Source: Methanosphaera sp. rholeuAM74 (GTDB lineage Archaea; Methanobacteriota; Methanobacteria; Methanobacteriales; Methanobacteriaceae). From it: a stretch of 12,261 nucleotides of DNA. The notes under the pieces are model-generated. The model was not told the DNA's origin, did not search any database, and saw nothing but the letters and a program-made list of their open reading frames with translations. The translations under genes were made by a program, and so were the position numbers. Location: contig MUZZ01000014.1 in the NCBI GenBank assembly GCA_003266075.1, positions 23,183 through 35,443 on the forward strand, given 5' to 3'. Of the stretch, positions 1-7,298 are shown piece by piece; positions within the stretch are counted from its first letter, which is position 1; every line of letters starts with the position of its first letter.

Positions 1-104
1 GTTTTCCTATTGAAGCTTATTCTACCTACTAGTATTGCTGGAAGCAGACGTGGGATGAATGTTACTATGGCACATCCTAGAATCATAAGCATAATGTAAT
101 CCAT
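1..104 (-). CDS. azlD: AzlD-family branched-chain amino acid exporter subunit (partial)
   Basis: Only the first 34 codons are present; the gene runs off the left edge. The protein starts MDYIMLMILGCAIVTFIPRL and continues LPAILVGRISFNRK. That hydrophobic start with an F/Y-x-P-R-L-L-P motif is typical of AzlD, the small membrane subunit that works with AzlC to export branched-chain amino acids and analogues. The ATG is at 104-102, 6 nt after the azlC stop. Its ribosome-binding site (AGGAG, 120-116) lies inside the last azlC codons, so the two genes are almost certainly co-transcribed and translationally coupled. The family call rests on this short motif plus the AzlC partner. Confidence 0.85.
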   Translation of the reverse strand, partial: MDYIMLMILGCAIVTFIPRLLPAILVGRISFNRK

Positions 105-110
105 AACTAT

Positions 111-833
111 TCAAGCTCCTTGGGTTTCTTCGTTTAGGATGTATTCATCGTCAACTATGTATAATCCAATGAATGCTCCGATTAACGTTGATAGAATTAT
201 TGACCAATTACCAACAACAAACTGTAGTATGACGTTCAGTACTGCCGTGATAAGTACTAGTAATGCTATGTCTTTGTTTTCCTTGATTGATGGTATTAGT
301 ATCGCAACAAACAATGCGTATAATGAGATGTTAAAACTGTTGGTTACTACGACTGGCAGTATATCTAGTAGGTATACTCCTATTATTGCCCCTAAAATCC
401 ATGATATGTATGCGGTGAAGGCTAAACCATTATAAATCCAGATTGATGTTTCCTTCATGAGTGAGAATATTGCAAATGATTCGTCTACTACTAAGTGACA
501 TGTTAATACATTCCATAGTGGGCTAGTTTTTTCTGCCTTGTTGTATACACAGGTATTCATAACTAGGTATCTGAGGTTTACGACGAAGTTGGTTAATATG
601 ATTGCTATTACACTTGCTCCTTTTGCTAGCATACTTACGGCAATTATTTCTCCAGCACCAGCGTAGACTAGTATTGAGAATGATACTGTCTCGAATGGGT
701 TTAAACCAGCTTTAATTGATAGTGCAGCGTAGCCTATGCCCATGGGGATGTAGCCCATTGCTATTGGTATTGCCTGTTTAGAACCGTATATTAACTCCTT
801 TAGTCGTGTTGTAATATGAAAAACTCCTTTCAT
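111..833 (-). CDS. azlC: AzlC-family branched-chain amino acid exporter, large subunit
   Basis: A 240-residue integral membrane protein, the usual length for AzlC. The signature region is near residues 20-70: AIPIAMGYIPMGIGYAAL, then a stretch ending YAGAGEIIAVSML. Several further hydrophobic segments follow, and the C-terminal tail is acidic (VDDEYILNEE). With AzlD the family forms a proton-driven exporter of leucine, isoleucine, valine and analogues; the substrate here is inferred from family only. azlD follows after 6 nt. The annotated ATG (833-831) has no Shine-Dalgarno site before it, and a TATA-like box at 870-861 would put the transcript start only a few bases upstream, so the mRNA may be nearly leaderless. 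An AAAGGAG lies just inside the ORF, but no ATG, GTG or TTG follows it at a useful distance in frame. Confidence 0.9.
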   Translation of the reverse strand: MKGVFHITTRLKELIYGSKQAIPIAMGYIPMGIGYAALSIKAGLNPFETVSFSILVYAGAGEIIAVSMLAKGASVIAIILTNFVVNLRYLVMNTCVYNKAEKTSPLWNVLTCHLVVDESFAIFSLMKETSIWIYNGLAFTAYISWILGAIIGVYLLDILPVVVTNSFNISLYALFVAILIPSIKENKDIALLVLITAVLNVILQFVVGNWSIILSTLIGAFIGLYIVDDEYILNEETQGA

Positions 834-860
834 GTTCTGGATTGGTGGTTATAAGTTTAA

Positions 861-870
861 TAAATATACT
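861..870 (-). promoter_or_regulatory. Putative TATA box of azlCD
   Basis: On the minus strand this reads AGTATATTTA. It is centred about 33 nt before the azlC ATG, which predicts a transcript start within about 10 nt of the ATG. It is the best AT-box in the short region upstream, but the surroundings are AT-rich, so the exact box is uncertain. Confidence 0.4.
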
Positions 871-1104
871 ACTATATTTATCATTTGTTTTATTAATCTT
901 TATCGCCTTTTTGGAATTGATCTGTGGATTTTGGAAGGTTTTAATATCATATGGGGATAAATAGTGGTTGGAGGACTCAGTTATATCTTACTAAGTGGTG
1001 TGGATGCTTGATTTGTGACAAGTTTATCATAAAAGGAGTATGGTGTGTTTTCAAATAATAATGGTGTGGGGGGGTAGTTGATGATGTATGTTTTTTTTGT
1101 CTTT

Positions 1105-1620
1105 CTATTTTTTTATTATTTTTTCCATGTGTATTGTGCCGAGTTCGTTTTGGGTATCATGTGTTATCTGGTAGTTATTATGTAGCCAGAATGGTAGTGC
1201 TCCACAGCTGTCTCTTTGTGTGTGGAGGTAGATTTCATTGTACTCCTTTTTTATACAGAATTCCTCTATTTTACCAAGTAATCGTGTGGCAATTTTACAT
1301 CTTCTGTATTGTTCATCTACGAATACTCTGTATATACTTGCTGTTTTGTCTTTGGTGTAGTGTTTATCCTTTATGTCATAGTTTTTATCGTATGCTCTTA
1401 TGGCTGATGTAGCTATTACTTTATTTTCATCAGAGTCTATGGCAACGAAGAAGTTGCTTTTTTCTGGTTTAATGTAGTACTGTTCTAGGTTTACAACATC
1501 ATAATGGTATTGTGGCGTGTAATCTAGTTTGTAACATTTTTTTATCATAGTAAATAGAAAGTTTGCTACGTCGTATTTACTTATTATTTCTGGCGTTAGC
1601 TCTTTAATTATTATGTTCAT
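1105..1620 (-). CDS. GNAT-family N-acetyltransferase
   Basis: A 171-residue single-domain protein, normal for GNAT enzymes, which move an acetyl group from acetyl-CoA to an amine. The fold is visible in order: a central strand FFVAIDSDENKVIATSAIR (57-75), then the acetyl-CoA motif A, IYRVFVDEQYRRCKIATRLL (96-115), leading into a helix, then a strand NEIYLHT (128-134) and motif B, ALPFWLHNNYQI (141-152). In motif A the usual Q/R-x-x-G-x-G/A reads R106-R-C-K-I-A111, so the glycine that contacts the CoA pyrophosphate is Lys109. The substrate cannot be predicted. The gene stands alone, facing away from the helicase gene. The ATG at 1620-1618 has only a weak ribosome-binding site. Confidence 0.85.
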   Translation of the reverse strand: MNIIIKELTPEIISKYDVANFLFTMIKKCYKLDYTPQYHYDVVNLEQYYIKPEKSNFFVAIDSDENKVIATSAIRAYDKNYDIKDKHYTKDKTASIYRVFVDEQYRRCKIATRLLGKIEEFCIKKEYNEIYLHTQRDSCGALPFWLHNNYQITHDTQNELGTIHMEKIIKK

Positions 1621-1673
1621 CTAATATCATCAACTTATTAATGGGTCTTTCTTAGTATTATCTATGAAAATGG

Positions 1674-1687
1674 TAATATATAAAAAT
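1674..1687. promoter_or_regulatory. Divergent TATA element between GNAT and helicase genes
   Basis: AATATATAAAAATA on the plus strand reads TATTTTTATATATT on the minus strand, so it can serve as a TATA box in both directions. Minus-strand initiation would give a leader of about 30-40 nt for the acetyltransferase. Plus-strand initiation near 1705-1712 would give a leader of about 135 nt for the helicase gene. No separate box is clearer for either gene. Confidence 0.45.
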
Positions 1688-1735
1688 ATCAAAAGTATTA
1701 CTATCATCACCATTATACCCAAAAAAGTAATACAT

Positions 1736-1825
1736 ATGCTGGAGACTAAATACCTTGAATCGACAAGACTAATCGACAGATCCAGCCAACAAACAATGAA
1801 TTTGTCCAATAATTCTTTTTACTAA
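1736..1825 (+). CDS. Possible 29-codon upstream ORF in helicase leader
   Basis: An ATG at 1736 opens a frame that closes with TAA at 1823-1825. It encodes 29 residues, starting MLETKYLESTRLIDRSSQQT, and ends 19 nt before the helicase ATG. It would lie inside the long leader predicted from the TATA element near 1680. It has no convincing ribosome-binding site, and its end overlaps the left arm of the inverted repeat at 1800-1836. It may be a regulatory upstream ORF or chance; I do not recognise the peptide. Confidence 0.2.
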   Translation: MLETKYLESTRLIDRSSQQTMNLSNNSFY

Positions 1826-1836
1826 AAAGGACAAAT
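1800..1836 (+). promoter_or_regulatory. Inverted repeat enclosing the helicase ribosome-binding site
   Basis: ATTTGTCC (1800-1807) and GGACAAAT (1829-1836) are perfect 8-bp complements. A nested TTTTT (1816-1820)/AAAAA (1824-1828) pairing can stack on the outer stem. The likely Shine-Dalgarno bases AAAGGA (1826-1831) fall inside the right arm, 13 nt before the ATG. As RNA the hairpin would hide the ribosome-binding site; as DNA it could be a dimeric repressor site. Neither role is proven. Confidence 0.45.
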
Positions 1837-1844
1837 AATATACT

Positions 1845-4800
1845 ATGTTAAAAGATAAGTCATGGCAGTGCAACTACTGGAAAGATAGCATAAAAATGAT
1901 TATACCATCAATAAAGCTATCATCAGGGATAAAATATGCAAAGTCACATAAGATACACAACATAGAAGTCAAAGACAACAAATACACATCCCAAGTAGTT
2001 GAAGATGAAGACAAAACATACGATGTAACAATCAAATTCAGGCAATTCACCAAAAAACAGAAAAGATACATACACGATCTCAAATATGATGCACGATACA
2101 TTGACTACATAGATGAAAACATCTTTCCAGAAAGCTTACATAACCAGCTATACCGGAAGGGAATAGACGTATTCCCATCATCCATAATAAACATAGACGT
2201 AGACTGCAACTGTACTGATAAGAAAATAATATGCAACCACGTAATCACAGCATTATACGAGTTTTCAGACATACTTGAAGAAAACCCATTAATACTATTC
2301 CAACTTAAGGGAAGCAACATTACCAGCCTACCCTACAGGACTAAAAAAAGGAAAAACAACTGCAAAAAGAAACAATCAGCCATCAAAAACATAAACGACC
2401 TCATAAACACGAACACGATAACAGGATTTGACGACCAAGAAAAGCCACAACTAAACAGTATACCAGATTTACTGGACTTAAACATGACACTACTAAAAAA
2501 CAATCCCCAACTCAATAACACCAACTTTCAAACACTATTAAATGAAATATACACCTCAACAAGTGATTACCTAGAACAAATCGAGGAACATGACCTATAC
2601 AATAATAGGGGATACAATGATTTTCTCCAACTGCCAACACTAGACAACACACCCAGAAATAAGGCTAAAAAGCATACACAGAACTACTACTTCCACAAGA
2701 AATGGGGTGATTTGTTCTCATGGAAATACCTCCACATTAACATCAATGGAAACTACAGCTTAACAGGGATAGATGTTGGATGTAACAGCCCCATACGAAA
2801 ATATAAGGGCGAAAAATACCTATTCGCATTCCTAACAGAACTATCTAAGACAGATATCGGTACTATGAACAGGGATTTAACATTCTTCATGAAACTCTAC
2901 GAATTGACATTGGAACTAGTGAGAAAACACGCTCTAACACCAGAAATATTCCGGTCAAATGACAGGTACAAGCTCAGATGGATACCATCCTATACAAACA
3001 GGATAGTCTCACAGATAATAAACCAGTTATCACTCTCATGCCCAGAATACCTCATCACATTCAACAGAAACAGGTTAACACCCAAAAATCAGATAATAAC
3101 AGCAGTAAGCATAATCTTCAAGGGCTTACTCGATAACTACCTAGCAGAACACGAACTAAAATATGAAGTAACAGATAAAACAAAGAACATCTACGAATTA
3201 CTCACAACAAACACAGTTAAAATGACCGAGTTAAAAGAAAACGATGCTGAAGATATAAATAATTGGATAAAACCAATGACAACGAAAAAATCAACATATA
3301 ACATATACTTTGAAGTAGAAGAAATAAAAAACTACTTTAAAATAAACGTGAAAGTAAAAGTCGATGATAATCAGATAACAGATATACGCAAAGTCATTAA
3401 AACTACAAATGACAAAAAATTAGAACAGCAACTACAACAGGACATAAAAACGATTAAAGAAGTATTTCCAGAGATTGACACCATCATAGAAGACAATGGG
3501 GATGTGGAGTTAACACTCAGACAGTTCAGTAATTTCTTCAACAAGACGATGCTACTGCTTGAAACAATGGGAGTAAAAATAATTCTACCGAAGAGCCTAG
3601 AAAAACGCTTCCATCCAAAACTTGTACTAAACATGAAGAGGAGTCCTAATGCTAAGTCATATATTTCTCTGGATAATCTGATAGACTTTGACTGGAAGGT
3701 AGCAATAGGAGATAACTACTGTAGCATAAGTGAATTTGAAAAGATAAGCTGTAACACTAGAAACCTGGTACGTATAGCTGATAAGTATGTGATACTGGAT
3801 GATGCGGATATACAAGAGTTACTTGAGAAGATACATAAACTTCCAGAAAGGATTGATAGCTATGATCTAATGAAGGGTATAATAACTGGCCAAGTATATG
3901 ATTCAAAGGTAAACGTTGAAGATTCACTAAGAAATCAGTTGACACATACTCAGAAGAACACTGTTAAGTTGCCAGAAAACCTTGAAGATGTTCTAAGGGG
4001 TTACCAGAAAACGGGTTACACATGGCTTTTACAGAATATTCAAACAGGATTTGGGTCAATACTGGCTGATGACATGGGGCTTGGAAAGACTGTTCAAGTA
4101 CTCACACTAATACAGCAGTTAAAGTATGAAAACATGTTGGATGATGCTAAAGTATTGGTGGTAGCACCTACCAGTTTACTCTATAACTGGCAAAGGGAGG
4201 TATCTAAGTTCACACCTGATTTGAAAACATTCATCTACCATGGGACTGATAGGTCAATAGCAACTGATAACTATGACGTATTCATAACATCATATGGCCT
4301 AGTAAGGCAGGATATTAATGTTCTTAAAGATATTAACTGGCTATTAGTCGTAGTTGATGAGGCACAGAATATTAAGAACCCTCAGACAAAGCAGACAAGG
4401 GCAGTTAAAAATCTCAACGCTAGATATAAGATAGCACTCACGGGTACGCCAATAGAAAACAGGTTATCCGAGTATTGGAGCATATTCGACTTTGTTAACC
4501 ATGGATATCTCGGTGCTTTTAAGGATTTCAAGGATAACTTCATTAAACCAGTAGAAAACTATGATGATAAAACTGCTTTAGATAATCTTAAAAAGTTGAC
4601 ACAACCATTCCTGCTGAGAAGACTTAAATCGGATAAAAACATAATCAGGGACTTGCCTGATAAGTTTACAAATGAAATTTATGCAAATCTCACTACACAA
4701 CAGGCAGCATTATATCAGGAAACATTAAATTATTTCATGGATAGAATAGAACTAGAGGATGGAATCAAAAGAAAGGGCTTGGTGTTGGAGTTAATCACGG

Positions 4801-5393
4801 CATTAAAACAGATTTGTAACCATCCAGCACAGTACACTAAAACTGATAAGATATCCATAGACGATTCTGGTAAGACACAATTGCTGGTGGATACCCTGGA
4901 GAACATACTTGAAAACGATGAAAAGGTAATAATATTCACTCAGTATGTGCAGATGGGTGATATACTGGTAAAACTATTGGAGGAGCGTTTTGATGAGGAG
5001 GTATTATTCCTGCATGGGTCACTTTCACGTAGACAGAGGGATGTACAGATTACGAAGTTTCAGGAGGACAGTGCCTGTAGGATATTCATATTATCCCTTA
5101 AGGCTGGTGGTACCGGATTGAATCTGACGGCAGCATCTAATGTTATACACTATGACTTGTGGTGGAATCCTGCCGTGGAAAATCAGGCAACAGACCGTGC
5201 ATACCGTATTGGACAGGACAAGAATGTGATGGTCTACAGATTTATCACTACTGCAACCTTTGAGGAAAGAATTAATGATATGATTGAGGATAAACGGCAA
5301 CTGGCTGATGATATATTATCTGCTGGTGGAACGTTCATTACTGAAATGGATGATGATAAACTCAAGCAATTACTTTCTTTAAGACAGTTTTAG
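1845..5393 (+). CDS. SWIM zinc-finger SNF2/HepA-type helicase-like ATPase
   Basis: A 1182-residue DNA-dependent ATPase of the SNF2 superfamily, proteins that move along duplex DNA and remodel protein-DNA complexes. Domains in order: a SWIM zinc finger with CxCx6CxH (C121, C123, C130, H132); a charged linker to about residue 280; a long region ending in what looks like the bacterial SNF2-associated domain (DUF3670-type, about 575-655, containing LPKSLEKRF, LIDFDWKVAIGD and KYVILDD); then the ATPase core. Core motifs are intact: Walker A DDMGLGKT (742-749), DEAQ (838-841), TGTP (866-869), and motif VI QATDRAYRIGQ (1114-1124). The C-terminal helicase lobe spans about 1010-1150. The first half uses AAC-rich, A-ending codons and the second half AAT/GAT-rich codons. 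The role could be transcription, repair or defence; no defence partner genes are visible in the window. Confidence 0.93.
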   Translation: MLKDKSWQCNYWKDSIKMIIPSIKLSSGIKYAKSHKIHNIEVKDNKYTSQVVEDEDKTYDVTIKFRQFTKKQKRYIHDLKYDARYIDYIDENIFPESLHNQLYRKGIDVFPSSIINIDVDCNCTDKKIICNHVITALYEFSDILEENPLILFQLKGSNITSLPYRTKKRKNNCKKKQSAIKNINDLINTNTITGFDDQEKPQLNSIPDLLDLNMTLLKNNPQLNNTNFQTLLNEIYTSTSDYLEQIEEHDLYNNRGYNDFLQLPTLDNTPRNKAKKHTQNYYFHKKWGDLFSWKYLHININGNYSLTGIDVGCNSPIRKYKGEKYLFAFLTELSKTDIGTMNRDLTFFMKLYELTLELVRKHALTPEIFRSNDRYKLRWIPSYTNRIVSQIINQLSLSCPEYLITFNRNRLTPKNQIITAVSIIFKGLLDNYLAEHELKYEVTDKTKNIYELLTTNTVKMTELKENDAEDINNWIKPMTTKKSTYNIYFEVEEIKNYFKINVKVKVDDNQITDIRKVIKTTNDKKLEQQLQQDIKTIKEVFPEIDTIIEDNGDVELTLRQFSNFFNKTMLLLETMGVKIILPKSLEKRFHPKLVLNMKRSPNAKSYISLDNLIDFDWKVAIGDNYCSISEFEKISCNTRNLVRIADKYVILDDADIQELLEKIHKLPERIDSYDLMKGIITGQVYDSKVNVEDSLRNQLTHTQKNTVKLPENLEDVLRGYQKTGYTWLLQNIQTGFGSILADDMGLGKTVQVLTLIQQLKYENMLDDAKVLVVAPTSLLYNWQREVSKFTPDLKTFIYHGTDRSIATDNYDVFITSYGLVRQDINVLKDINWLLVVVDEAQNIKNPQTKQTRAVKNLNARYKIALTGTPIENRLSEYWSIFDFVNHGYLGAFKDFKDNFIKPVENYDDKTALDNLKKLTQPFLLRRLKSDKNIIRDLPDKFTNEIYANLTTQQAALYQETLNYFMDRIELEDGIKRKGLVLELITALKQICNHPAQYTKTDKISIDDSGKTQLLVDTLENILENDEKVIIFTQYVQMGDILVKLLEERFDEEVLFLHGSLSRRQRDVQITKFQEDSACRIFILSLKAGGTGLNLTAASNVIHYDLWWNPAVENQATDRAYRIGQDKNVMVYRFITTATFEERINDMIEDKRQLADDILSAGGTFITEMDDDKLKQLLSLRQF

Positions 5394-5508
5394 TGGTGGC
5401 TAGTTTCTTGTATTGTTTTGGTAATGAGTTTGGCGTTGATGGTGAGGTTAATCAAGAATGTGATGGATTATATGTTTAAATTTGAAATATTTTGGGGTGG
5501 TGTTTTTT

Positions 5509-5886
5509 GTGGATGTATTTGATAGGTTTATAATGGGTGATACTGGTGCTATAGAGTTTAACTTTGATAATAGGCATTTTGTTGAGAGATTGGCTAAGTA
5601 TAACATCAGTCGGAGTTTTATCGTTGATTCTGTCTTGTATGTTGAGCCTTTGCGTTATGATTTTGATGGTGTGAATAAGTATGAGGTGGTTTTTCCTGCT
5701 CCATCGTCTAAGGATTATGGTGAGGTTAGGGTTATCTTTGCTTGTGGTGGTAATAGAATTGATTTGTTAACTATTATTCCTGAAGGTTTGACTAAGAGGC
5801 AGAAGAACCGTTTTGCTAGTGATGAGTATAAGAAAGTTGAAAAGTTGAAGGATAAGGCTTATTCTAGGAGGAAGAAGTTGTATTAA
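5509..5886 (+). CDS. Small DUF4258/RelE-like protein
   Basis: A protein of about 125 residues from the preferred GTG start at 5509. The order of elements resembles DUF4258 and distant RelE/BrnT-like folds: a helix with HFVERLAKYNIS, a segment SFIVDSVLYVEPLRYDF, a strand NKYEVVFPAP, a strand EVRVIFACGGNRIDLLTIIP, and a basic tail (KRQKNRF, RRKKLY). This is a pattern judgement, not a firm family assignment. GTG 5509 is chosen because GGGGTGG (5494-5500) lies 8 nt upstream; TTG 5482 (134 residues) and ATG 5533 (117 residues) are alternatives. Codons are strikingly G/T-rich: all seven glycines are GGT, where nifS next door uses mostly GGA. No antitoxin-sized partner is evident, so a toxin role is not claimed. 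Confidence 0.65.
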   Translation: MDVFDRFIMGDTGAIEFNFDNRHFVERLAKYNISRSFIVDSVLYVEPLRYDFDGVNKYEVVFPAPSSKDYGEVRVIFACGGNRIDLLTIIPEGLTKRQKNRFASDEYKKVEKLKDKAYSRRKKLY

Positions 5887-5917
5887 TTCTGTTAATCCTT
5901 TTATTCGCATTATTTTA

Positions 5918-5951
5918 TCTTTGTTTTTTTAGTTTTTATCCATATTTTTTT
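5918..5951 (+). terminator. Oligo-T terminator region before nifS
   Basis: Three T-runs follow the small gene: T7 at 5924-5930, T5 at 5933-5937 and T7 at 5945-5951. No strong hairpin precedes them. Archaeal RNA polymerase terminates at such tracts without needing a stem, so this probably isolates the upstream genes from the nifS promoter that starts just downstream. Confidence 0.6.
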
Positions 5952-5954
5952 AGT

Positions 5955-5966
5955 AACCTTTATATA
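5955..5966 (+). promoter_or_regulatory. nifS operon promoter (BRE + TATA box)
   Basis: AACCTTTATATA combines a plausible BRE (AACC) with a textbook TTTATATA box (5959-5966). Transcription would start about 25 nt from the box centre, near 5987-5990, giving a leader of about 45 nt. This is one of the clearest promoters in the window. Confidence 0.7.
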
Positions 5967-5979
5967 CTATAAGCTCTAA

Positions 5980-5995
5980 TATAACAATTGTTATA
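5980..5995. promoter_or_regulatory. Perfect 16-bp palindrome at the nifS start site (putative operator)
   Basis: TATAACAATTGTTATA is its own reverse complement over all 16 bases. It covers the position where the nifS TATA box predicts transcription to begin, so a dimeric regulator bound here would block initiation. No other copy of the full palindrome was seen in the window. The identity of any regulator is unknown; Fe-S, iron or sulfur status would be natural signals given the genes downstream. Confidence 0.55.
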
Positions 5996-6032
5996 AAACG
6001 ATGTTAAGTAAATAAATTAGAAGGAAATAAAA

Positions 6033-7283
6033 ATGACAAAAGAATTAATATACATGGACAACTCAGCAACAAGTCCAGTTGACCAAAGAGTATTAGATGA
6101 AATGATACCATACTTCAACCAAGAATATGGAAACGCATCAACACTATACAAACTAGGAGTAGAAGCAAAAAAAGCAGTAGACAATGCAAGAAGACAAGTA
6201 GCAGAACTAATAAACGCAGAAGAAGATGAAATAACATTCACAAGTGGAGGATCAGAATCAGACAACATGGTAATAAAAGGAGTAGCACTCAAAGAAAAAC
6301 AAAGGGCAACACCAGAAAATCCTAGAAACCACATCATAACCTCCTCAATAGAACATCCAGCAGTACTGGAAAGCTGCAAATTCCTTGAAAAAATAGGATT
6401 TGAAGTAACATACCTTCCAGTAGATGAAGATGGACTAATAAGCCTCAAAGAATTAGAAGAAAACATAAAGGACAGCACAATACTCATAACCATAATGCAC
6501 TCAAACAACGAAATAGGAACAATAGAACCAACAAAAGAAATAGGAGAAATAGCAAGAAAACATAACATCATATTCCACTCCGATGCAGTTCAAAGTGCAG
6601 GTAAAATACCAGTAGACGTAAAAGAACAAAACATTGACGTACTTTCACTATCCGCACACAAAATAAACGGACCAAAAGGAGTGGGAGCAATATACATAAA
6701 AAAAGGAATAAGATTTGAAGTACTAATACATGGGGGAGGACAAGAAAAAGGACTAAGATCAGGAACAGAAAACGTACCTGGAATAGTGGGGCTAGGAAAA
6801 GCTGCCCAGATAGCAAAAGATGAACTAAAAGAACGAATGAAACACAACCAAGAAATAAGGGATGCGCTAATAGAAAAAGTAACAACCCAAATCAAGGACT
6901 CCTACGTAAACGGAAGTCTAGAAAAAAGATTACCAAACAACGTCCACTTCAGATTTTCAGGAATAGAAGGAGAATCACTAATACTGAGACTGGATAACAA
7001 GGGAATAAATGGGGCAACAGGTTCAGCATGTTCAACACATGACTTGAAAGGTTCTCACGTACTAGAAGCAATAGGAATCAAACCAGCACTATCCCATGGG
7101 TCACTTAGACTATCCATAGGACCAGAAAACAGTATCGAAGACGTTGATTACATAGTAGAATCATTAAAAGAAGTAGTAGGATACCTAAGAAAGCTATCAC
7201 CATTATGGGATAACAACGAGGACAAATACATAGGAGACCAATTTGAAAAAGAAGTAGATGAAGACGACCTAGATAGATATTAG
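6033..7283 (+). CDS. nifS: Cysteine desulfurase, NifS/IscS type
   Basis: A PLP enzyme that converts cysteine to alanine and holds the sulfur as a persulfide for Fe-S cluster assembly. Visible family marks: TSGGSESDN (70-78, PLP phosphate site), H108 in SSIEHPAV (stacks on PLP), D184 and Q187 in FHSDAVQS, the Schiff-base lysine K210 in SAHKINGPKG, RSGTENV, and the persulfide cysteine C333 in GSACST. At 416 residues it is a little longer than usual because of a strongly acidic C-terminal tail after LSPLW (about 390-416). The start ATG at 6033 follows AGAAGGAAAT. It is the first gene of an apparent operon, with nifU beginning 15 nt after its stop, which supports sulfur donation to that scaffold. 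Codons are heavily A-ending, as in well-expressed genes of this genome. Confidence 0.97.
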   Translation: MTKELIYMDNSATSPVDQRVLDEMIPYFNQEYGNASTLYKLGVEAKKAVDNARRQVAELINAEEDEITFTSGGSESDNMVIKGVALKEKQRATPENPRNHIITSSIEHPAVLESCKFLEKIGFEVTYLPVDEDGLISLKELEENIKDSTILITIMHSNNEIGTIEPTKEIGEIARKHNIIFHSDAVQSAGKIPVDVKEQNIDVLSLSAHKINGPKGVGAIYIKKGIRFEVLIHGGGQEKGLRSGTENVPGIVGLGKAAQIAKDELKERMKHNQEIRDALIEKVTTQIKDSYVNGSLEKRLPNNVHFRFSGIEGESLILRLDNKGINGATGSACSTHDLKGSHVLEAIGIKPALSHGSLRLSIGPENSIEDVDYIVESLKEVVGYLRKLSPLWDNNEDKYIGDQFEKEVDEDDLDRY

Positions 7284-7285
7284 TA

Positions 7286-7293
7286 AGAGGTGA
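7286..7293 (+). promoter_or_regulatory. Ribosome-binding site that fixes the nifU start
   Basis: AGAGGTGA matches the archaeal anti-Shine-Dalgarno end and lies 5 nt before ATG 7299. The in-frame GTG at 7290 is part of this site, so it is unlikely to be the start codon. Confidence 0.75.
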
Positions 7294-7298
7294 AAACA

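Noticed and set aside
139..435. 98-codon plus-strand ORF inside azlC
   Set aside because: It is antisense to conserved AzlC membrane segments and has a Ser/Thr/Asn/Met-rich, motif-free translation.
1845..5393. The helicase as part of a known defence system such as DISARM
   Set aside because: No methyltransferase, nuclease, phospholipase D or other defence partner lies beside it; a SNF2 gene alone does not support that claim.
5424..5522. 32-codon ORF (MSLALMVRLIKN...) before the DUF4258-like gene, considered as an antitoxin
   Set aside because: Too short and too hydrophobic for a known antitoxin, with no clear ribosome-binding site; kept only as a remark.
6017..6571. 184-codon minus-strand ORF opposite nifS
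   Set aside because: Same artefact as above; Ser-rich translation, and the sense strand carries an intact NifS with all catalytic residues.
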